Assembly: GCA_037367405.1 (NCBI GenBank)
Contig: JAZKJV010001876.1
Coordinates: 372,001 to 436,000, forward strand
DNA: 64,000 nt
Direction of reading: 5' to 3'
Origin: Ottelia alismoides
Lineage: Eukaryota > Streptophyta > Magnoliopsida > Alismatales > Hydrocharitaceae
The notes under the pieces were generated by a model. It saw nothing but the letters and a program-made list of their open reading frames with translations, was not told where the DNA came from and did no database searches. The position numbers and the translations under genes are program-made. Positions 57,589-64,000 of the stretch are shown here, in pieces. Within the stretch, counting starts at the first letter, position 1. The number at the start of each line of letters is the position of its first letter.

Positions 57589-58218
57589 CGAACAGTGTGT
57601 GAGGGTCACACCCGGGTTGTGCAACTCCCTCATCGGCCTGCTTGGTCTGGGTGGATCCTGCAGGTCTTCTAGATGTCCTCATGCTCCTCCTCCAGCCGTG
57701 GGTATCTCTACATCGGCTGGTCTCGATTGAGGATCTCCTCTGCCGGCTCGCATCTGTGCTAACTCCTAACGGACCTATGCCATGGATGCTCCCTGATCTT
57801 GAATATGTCTCTACATCATCTCTAGGGAGGCTAGCAAGGTGGTGTTGATGGCACCATGATCTAGAACATAAGTTGAACTTTGAGGTTATCCATCGGTTTG
57901 TCCTTCACTGCTGGCCATCTCGCGGGTCTTTGCATAGGTAAAAGACCCCAACTCAGGTGTTGTTAAATGAACAAATAGATGTGCAGGTCTCTGCTCGAGA
58001 ACCTCAGGACTAGAAGAAGGGTGGTCAAGGGAGAACAGGGAAGAATCGAACTCTGATTCGGAGATTGGGTCTAGGCTCCTCAAAACCTCCGTAGATGAAT
58101 GAGTCGGAGTGTTAGAGAGCGGTGCTACCAAAGGCATCCTAAGGGACCTCCGACCCATCATCGTGATGTAGGGATGAGTGTGGATGAGGTCTGGTAAGAA
58201 AACAAGATGAGAAGTCAA
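57589..58218 (-). pseudogene. gypsy2 gag N-terminal part
   Basis: Frame 58218-57886 has a Ser/Pro-rich stretch (SLFSLDHPSSSPEVLEQRPA) ending in TGA after SSEGQTDG. Further coding-like sequence continues with stops (INTTLLASLEMM, GRGDPQSRPADVEIPTAGG) up to the LTR E junction. The capsid at 19630 would follow directly. The likely start is the Met-Met pair near 58155. Confidence 0.6.
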
Positions 58219-59440
58219 AACCCCAATTCACCTACTCAACACGAGCTGATGACCATAAACGATTGGTTGTTTATCTTGTCAATTTTATTTTAGGTGATAA
58301 ATCAATCTTGCAGAGCAATTAAGCGAGTTGTTAGGAACCCTATGCTCCCAGGAGAAGTCCAATCCGAAAGCTAGATCTTTCCCAGCCAGTACAAGTTGTG
58401 GATCGTTTACCGGCTACCCGATCAACTCGCTATGCTACGAACATCGTGGCCCGCATTACTAGATACTGGGGAGATCCTCAGTGGAGAACGATTAACCCTG
58501 AGACTAGTAGTCTAACGAGAGTTCATGTGTGGCTCTAGTCTAGTGTGTGGGTCACTCTCTCGCGCAAGCAAACCAAACAATGAGGGGATGACTCTCCCAA
58601 GACATACTTTTAAGTTAGGTGTCTTTTAGGATCAAGTTTGTTTAGCAGTTCCAATTTTATGATTTTCCCTTTTTTAGGTTTTTTTCAAATATTCAAACAA
58701 CACCTTACGAATTTTTCGATCTCGTTATTATTTTATGTCCAAAAATAAGGAGAGGAAGTTGAAAAAGCCGATGCACGGTCAAACATAATGATGCATGCAG
58801 AGATAGAAATGTGTACCTTGCTCCAACACTCTATATGCAGTATGATCCGCGCATAAAATTAAATACTAAAAGTAAACTAACTATATGGTTCACGAGGAAA
58901 TCAGCCTTAGACGAGCAACTTCTATTGATCGTGAAGAACAATACCTAGCTAATCGAATTGAGTCCGGAGTCCGATCTTCAGAGTCACTCAGTGCCCGCCA
59001 CAATGGGGCCTGCTAGCGTTGTATGCGACTCCTCAAGATGTGTGGTCTCAAATCCAATTAAGCTAACATTTTCAAATTATTTTTAGCCAGGTTCAATTAC
59101 ATTTTATATGTACATGCAAGCAATTAGTGTTGGGCCTTAGCTAATTACATCACAATCAATCAAAATCCTATGTCTAGGGGCCAAATCCGTGAGAATCAAA
59201 TAGAAGGTATGGCAGTGAAATAAAAAACGAGAAAACATACGTGAGCTCCTCCAAGTGCAACACTTTTCTAAGGATGCAACCGCAATTACAACTTTGCCAA
59301 AATACAATGTAAATTGTGTGACAACCTTAAAACAATTCAAAGAAACTTCAAACATGAGAAAATAATATGCAATTAGAATTCAGAGCTATGCATTTCAATG
59401 TTACATTTGAATCTCCATGCCATCCTAGAGAAGTAAAAAA
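57589..59440 (-). mobile_element. gypsy2, right fragment (leader and gag N-terminus)
   Basis: Leader of the Athila-like type: 58800-59280 parallels gypsy1 51300-51800 and gypsy3 300-1150. No primer site or LTR was found, so the right limit (about 59280-59440) is uncertain. Short frames at 59137-59355 are not called. Confidence 0.65.
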
Positions 59441-60240
59441 TAATTAATATCCATATTTCCAGTTAGTTGGCCGCCCGGCATAATTTATGAAATGTAGAAG
59501 GGATGCTGTGAAAGGAGGACCAACCATTGAATGATGCACAATGAAAATGCTGATCACTTAGAAAAAAAACATTTGAGAAATGATAAAGGAATTCAGGTGA
59601 AATATATTTATTTTTACAACCAAAGTCTGGAGAAAACCTCATTTATCCTGCCATTAAATCTTGGCATCCAGTGATCAACTAACTGGTTTGGTTCTTTCTT
59701 AGTTATCAAAAATAGCTTTTATTTCTCCCGATTTCGGTGACGCTTCAACCTCGTTAGTTTCGGCAGCGTGGACTGATTTTTCATGCCTCTCCGGAATGGG
59801 GATCTTTATTTGTGTGGCAGCATCTGCAGATTTTTTCGCATGATAAATTTGACAATACCTCGTATAACAAACGAATAGTTTATTCGTTGGAAGGTTGTAT
59901 GATAACATTTTATTTGTTGGCTTACTTCAAAATTATTAGCTATTCCTATATTTTGTTGTAGAGGCTCCACCGTAATCTGTTATGATGGAGAAATAAGTTT
60001 ATATAAAGGTTTTGTAATAACCCTACAATCAAATGGACAACAAGCCATTTAGGCAGCAACAAACATGGTTGTTTCTATCTCATTTTTCCAAATTTTTTTT
60101 ATTTTTATAAACAAAATCATATATGTCCATCTATATATCCTTCCAATACGTATTCGAATTTCGTCGGAAATGAGACTCATATACCCTCTATCTATAACAA
60201 GTAATTTTAATGTTCTAAATATTGCTATAATCCACATGCT
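59441..60240. other. Low-repeat DNA, nothing firmly recognised
   Basis: No transposon motif was recognised. One possible terminal exon on the minus strand at 59699-59823 is listed separately. Confidence 0.4.
59699..59823 (-). CDS. Possible terminal exon of an unknown gene
   Basis: On the minus strand an acceptor-like AATCTGCAG stands before a lysine/glutamate-rich segment (ATQIKIPIPERHEKSV ... EVEASPKSGEIKAIFDN) ending in TAA at 59699. Composition is protein-like and unlike the AT-rich surroundings. No family was recognised and no partner exon seen. It may be chance. Confidence 0.25.
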
Positions 60241-60244
60241 CTAA

Positions 60245-60903
60245 ATGCAGTCGGAACTGCTGAGGCCAGAAGGCTTTACAAATGTGAGGGATCATTTTGA
60301 GTGGGTTGAGAGCAGGTTCTCTACAAATAAGACATACATGGAGTTTAAGGGGGCCACTGCGGCTATAGATTCAGAACTCTGCTCGGATATGAAGATTATT
60401 TGGGTCAGCAGGATTCCATGCAGGGTTAAGGTCTTCCTCTAGTGTTTGAGGAGGGGAAGATTGTGCGATAAAGCAAGGAGGGGAAGATTGTTTAAGATTC
60501 CCAACACGCAGTGCGACAGATGTGGAGAACATGTTGAAGATGCAAATCATTTGTTTTTCAGGTGTCCAAGGTCTGAACATGTTTGGAAGGAGGTTGGCGC
60601 ACCGTGGTCTTCGACGGGAGATATGGCGGAATTCTGGAGGACGTAAGGTCGGTGGGAGGGAACTCCACAGATGACTGTGCCCTACCTTTTGCACTCCTTT
60701 GGGCAATTTGGGAGGGGAGGAATGATCTCATTTTCAAAAATCAAAGGTTTTATCCAGAGAATGTACTCGCCTACTGTAACTCTCTATATTGGTTCTAGAT
60801 CACTGCCTAATGTATATTGTTTTTATTATATCAATACAACGTTCATGAGGTGAATCCCATCTCGGGAGGTCACCCTCAGGTTATTCGAAAAAAAACAAAA
60901 AAA
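60245..60903 (+). mobile_element. 5'-truncated LINE (L1-type) ORF2 end with A-rich tail
   Basis: Encodes the zinc-binding region found after reverse transcriptase in plant LINEs (zf-RVT): IWVSRIPCRVKVFL, then CDRCGEHVEDANHLFFRC and HVWKEVG. A TAG at 60443-60445 replaces the expected tryptophan, and a frameshift near 60640 precedes ALLWAIWEGRNDLIFKN. The 3' end has a short UTR and an A-rich tail at 60888-60903. No clear TSD was found. Confidence 0.75.
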
Positions 60904-61402
60904 TAGAGGGAATAAGAGTAGTCATTTTTAATGAAATTAAAATGATATATTAAAAAGATATATAAATGAATATACATGATTTTACTGTGAAAAAAAAAAT
61001 ACGTCAAAAATAAAACGAGGGCAACCATGTTGCAAAATAACCTTGCAGTACATACGATAGACATTCCAAATACACTGACAGAATGGCCCAACAGCATATT
61101 GCGATAAAAACTTGACCCATCTATCACACTCATCCACGTAAAATAGATTCACGAAATTGAATACACCTCAGTGGCTCCCTCTCCTTCTTAACAGTACACA
61201 GAAAACTAAAACCACACCTTTCTTGGGAAACACAAAACCTAACGCTAATCCAAACAGCGATAAACAAAAGTTTCATGTGCGCAACTTTCTTCTTTTCACC
61301 TCTGAGCTCCCAATATGTGTCACCAAACCAACAGGACACAACAGGGAGTAAAGGCACATGAAAAATGGAATAACAGGGCAATGATCCAATACGCTTGTGC
61401 AC
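60904..61402. other. Region downstream of the HMA gene
   Basis: Probably contains the 3' UTR of the minus-strand HMA gene at its right end. No other feature was recognised; the frames at 60876-61402 are not convincing. Confidence 0.4.
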
Positions 61403-61742
61403 CTATGCCTGCCAGAACTCAGCTTTCTTCACCTTTGATATGCTCTCAAGAACCCCCAGAGGTGAGATGTGGCCCATCACCGTCACCCTCTTTTTCTCTA
61501 GATCTATGCTGAACGATGTCACTCCTGCAGCACAGAACAGTATACTCCTCGTTAGTGAAATAAAAAATCATGCTTATCTTTGTTCTATCGAATTTTTAAG
61601 GGGTTTCCTTTTTTTTTTTTTTGGGGGGGGGGGGGGGTTGCAATCCTGCGTTTGTAAGATAACCACCTTCCATCTTGGAGATGTGCTTCTTCACTTTGCA
61701 GGCACAGCCCTGGCAGTGGATCGAAACGCGCATAACTACAAC
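61403..61742 (-). CDS. Last two exons of an HMA-domain protein (NaKR/HIPP-like)
   Basis: Exon 61742-61667 (acceptor CACTGCAG before it, donor GTGGTT after it) encodes VVVMRVSIHCQGCACKVKKH and ISKMEG. The intron is 61666-61525. Exon 61524-61403 (acceptor GTGCTGCAG) encodes VTSFSIDLEKKRVTVMGHIS, continues through VLESISKVKKAEFWQA and ends in TAG. The glycine codon is split by the intron, as in the plant SODIUM POTASSIUM ROOT DEFECTIVE family. It is a heavy-metal-associated domain with the metal-binding CxxC (CQGC). The usual Gly after CQGCA is Cys here. The family is thought to bind metals or act in phloem and stress signalling. Upstream exons were not found within the window. Confidence 0.85.
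61611..61637. repeat. Adjacent T and G homopolymers in the HMA intron
   Basis: About 16 T followed by about 17 G inside the 142-bp intron. Such a run is prone to sequencing and assembly error. Confidence 0.8.
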
Positions 61743-63835
61743 CTGCAGTGATTAATAAATAGCACAGTTATAACAGACCACGTCCATCTGGGTCTGCACT
61801 AATATGGAGTATTGTGCTTATTGGCGGGAAGATTCCAACAACAGACCACATGCACTACTGGGATCACGGCACAAGAGACCTCATAGGAAGAGAGACCCAC
61901 AATCACGTGTGCACTTGGGAGAAGGTGTTTGGATTGGGAATGGAGCCACCATTGAGGATCCCTCCAAACCACAGGAGAGTCGTAGAAGTCCATCCCAGCT
62001 GCCTAATGATGGATCCCATCCCATACATACAAGTGAAAAACATTTACATTTAATATCCTTGGGATTCTCTCTCTTTCTTCTTCTTTAGTAACCGGGGGTG
62101 ATTACGGAAATTATCTAGTCTTTTTACTGGACGCCAGATGCCGTGGAAAAGCAGCTAAGAGAAGATGTTTAAAGCCTTGGAACCCGGGTGTGAAAATTGC
62201 CTGCTATGAGAAACACTTGGCAAAGTTCCAGGTTTATGTGATAAAATCGAAGTTTTAAATACAGAGATCCAGAAAAAAATACATGTTTACATCTACAAAA
62301 TGAATGCAGGTACTATTAAACATTATACTAGTAATGCAAAATAGTACCAGCTGATTTGAAAGAGAAAAGGAGAAGAATCAAGAATATGAAAACGTAATTT
62401 AAATTCTAGAATAGTTTCACATAGAGATTAAAATAACCGTACCGGACGATACGCATTCTGTTCTTTGGTAACGATTGCCCTAAGGATTGGTGAAGAGTGA
62501 CCGAACCGGATCCTTTCTTGCAACGAGAACTACAACAGATGTATTGTAATGGCTATTTTCTGTTTTTATGAATCCCATTCCAAAAATCCATCTTGCTAGA
62601 TTGAATCTTCAATTAATGTTCTACACATATTTCAAATTTTGCTTAAGCTGAAGTAATTTACTATTCTATCTTATTGGTCAAAGATTCGATCAATATTTAA
62701 GCAACTTAAATATCATTAAAAAATCAAACATTTGTCTATTAAGATAAAATAGCAAATAACATCAGATTTTAGAGAAATTTGAAGGATACCTAGATTACTA
62801 ACCAAGGATTCAATTTATAAGGATAGATTATGGAATGGGATTTGCAAAAAAAAAAGACATTACAAAGGATCCCGTTCGGAAGAGTAACACCAACAGTCAA
62901 CCATAGTTCAATTCAAGTGATAAAGATCACTCCATACAAAGTTATGGGTTGGAAAGCATGTTGAGAAGGGTTTGGATTTGTTTGAAATAAATACTCTTGA
63001 AGTAAATACTAAGCTAATAACGTGTCATCAATTAAAGTGTGCCACTGCCATGAACATTCATATATTCTGTTTCTATGTTCTAACAAGTGTAATCAAAGAA
63101 TAATGGGCGAAGATGAGATTGCAACTTTCCGAATAAAATATGTCAAATTCCAGGGAGATGCAAATATCTTTCTGTTCGAAATCTTGCGAAATTGTTGACA
63201 TGTATATATAGAAAAGAAAGTGAAGACTCAATTTGTTCATCATCATCATCACAGGTATAATTAAAAGTCAGATACATGAATTGAATCACTGCGGACCTTT
63301 CAAATAGTTGATAATGGAAACATTCATTTGTGTCTTTGGTACCCATCTTCTGTCTTCACATGGAAAACACGTAAAACGGGGCCCACCAAGTTCACATGCA
63401 TATGTCACGTAGCTGAGAAGCGAGCACACGAAAACCCTTTTGTTTTTTTGTCAACTTTCTGCATCAATAATGACTGCATTTTCATAGGCGGGCCAAACGT
63501 TTACCGCCTAGGATATACGAACCGTGACAGCCTTGCACCGTTGCGATTAGAATTATAAAGATCTTTCTTAATAAGCGAGCACAATAGCAAGGTCAAAATT
63601 TATTAATTTTATACCATGTTAAATCGAACCAATGCGAATTCACAAAACACCCCTCTGCCTCATGCGTTCCAAGCATGAAATCATAAAGATGAATGAGGAA
63701 CTACTCCGGTTTCAGGACAAGATTGCTTGTGTACAAGGACAGATAGAGAGGGGGGCAAGGAGGGGCAAGTGCCCCCCCTAAGTTTTAGGAAAAAGTATTG
63801 CACTTAGGTTTAATTGTATGGCAAGTTGGATTCTA
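61743..63835. other. Low-repeat DNA upstream of the HMA exons
   Basis: Expected to hold the upstream intron, and perhaps exons, of the HMA gene, but no matching coding sequence was recognised on the minus strand. A GC-richer stretch at 61814-62053 is open in two + frames without a recognised product. 63750-63778 has a G6CA/TGC7 inverted repeat. Confidence 0.4.
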
Positions 63836-63851
63836 AAAATAGAATCCAACT

Positions 63852-63870
63852 CTCTCTCTCTCTCTCTCTT
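63852..63870. repeat. (CT)n microsatellite
   Basis: About nine CT units. Confidence 0.85.
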
Positions 63871-64000
63871 CACTATCTTTCTATTGTTTATCCCTTCTCT
63901 CCCATTCATTTTGTTCTTTTAGCCTTTGGATAACTAAAAAAAGTATATGGCAACATTGCTTTTAAGGTCGTGAAAATGTATATTTTTTATTAGTTAATAT

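Noticed and set aside
61804..62088. 94- and 79-codon + frames
   Set aside because: Two overlapping frames without recognised domain, within the expected intron or upstream region of the minus-strand HMA gene.
1..64000. CRISPR arrays, rRNA, tRNA genes and bacterial-type operons
   Set aside because: No regularly spaced identical repeats with unique spacers were found; tRNA-like words are only retrotransposon primer sites. The hairpin array at 48304-48773 has variable spacing and unequal units.

Overview
This is a stretch of nuclear DNA from a flowering plant, almost entirely made of LTR retrotransposons. The clade cannot be fixed from the sequence. Evidence for a plant: Ty1/copia elements with a Met-tRNA primer site and UBN2-type gag, Athila-like Ty3/gypsy elements with an Asp-tRNA primer site, an inserted organelle-like fragment, an L1-type LINE tail, and the end of a plant heavy-metal-associated (HMA) domain gene near the right edge. 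No rRNA or tRNA gene, CRISPR array or bacterial-style operon was seen.

Layout. 1-8180: an Athila-like element on the + strand (here 'gypsy3'), internal region from just after its primer site, then its 3' LTR. 8181-8542: a short unexplained block with a minus-strand open frame. 8543-16656: a decayed copia element on the + strand ('copia A'), its 3' LTR cut by another copia LTR ('LTR D', 16657-18731). 18732-19630 and 57589-about 59440: two halves of another Athila-like element on the minus strand ('gypsy2') with a recognisable gag.

Between those halves is a five-level nest, mostly proven by target-site duplications (TSDs). gypsy2 is split by a solo copia LTR ('LTR E', 19631-57588). LTR E is split by 'gypsy1' (20185-55591, TSD ATGAC). 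The 3' LTR of gypsy1 is split by 'copia C' (23522-45725, TSD AGGAT/GGGAT), and the unsplit gypsy1 LTR preserves the empty site. The leader of copia C is split by 'copia B' (30385-40714, perfect TSD GACCC). The copia C leader also carries a 1077-bp organelle-like insert (40931-42007).

None of the elements looks fully competent. Copia C keeps every polyprotein domain but has several frameshifts and stops. Copia A and B share the same stop codons and the same damaged reverse-transcriptase motif, yet the two LTRs of B are almost identical, so that lineage was probably moved in trans. gypsy1 encodes no capsid, reverse transcriptase or integrase. It has only a protease-like protein with a basic nuclear-localisation-like patch and a repetitive acidic tail, followed by an array of hairpins whose arms copy its own polypurine tract. 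This array, found again in gypsy3, is the most unusual structure in the window.

59440-64000 is the only low-repeat part. It holds a LINE fragment, the last two exons of an HMA-domain gene (minus strand) and otherwise unrecognised DNA.
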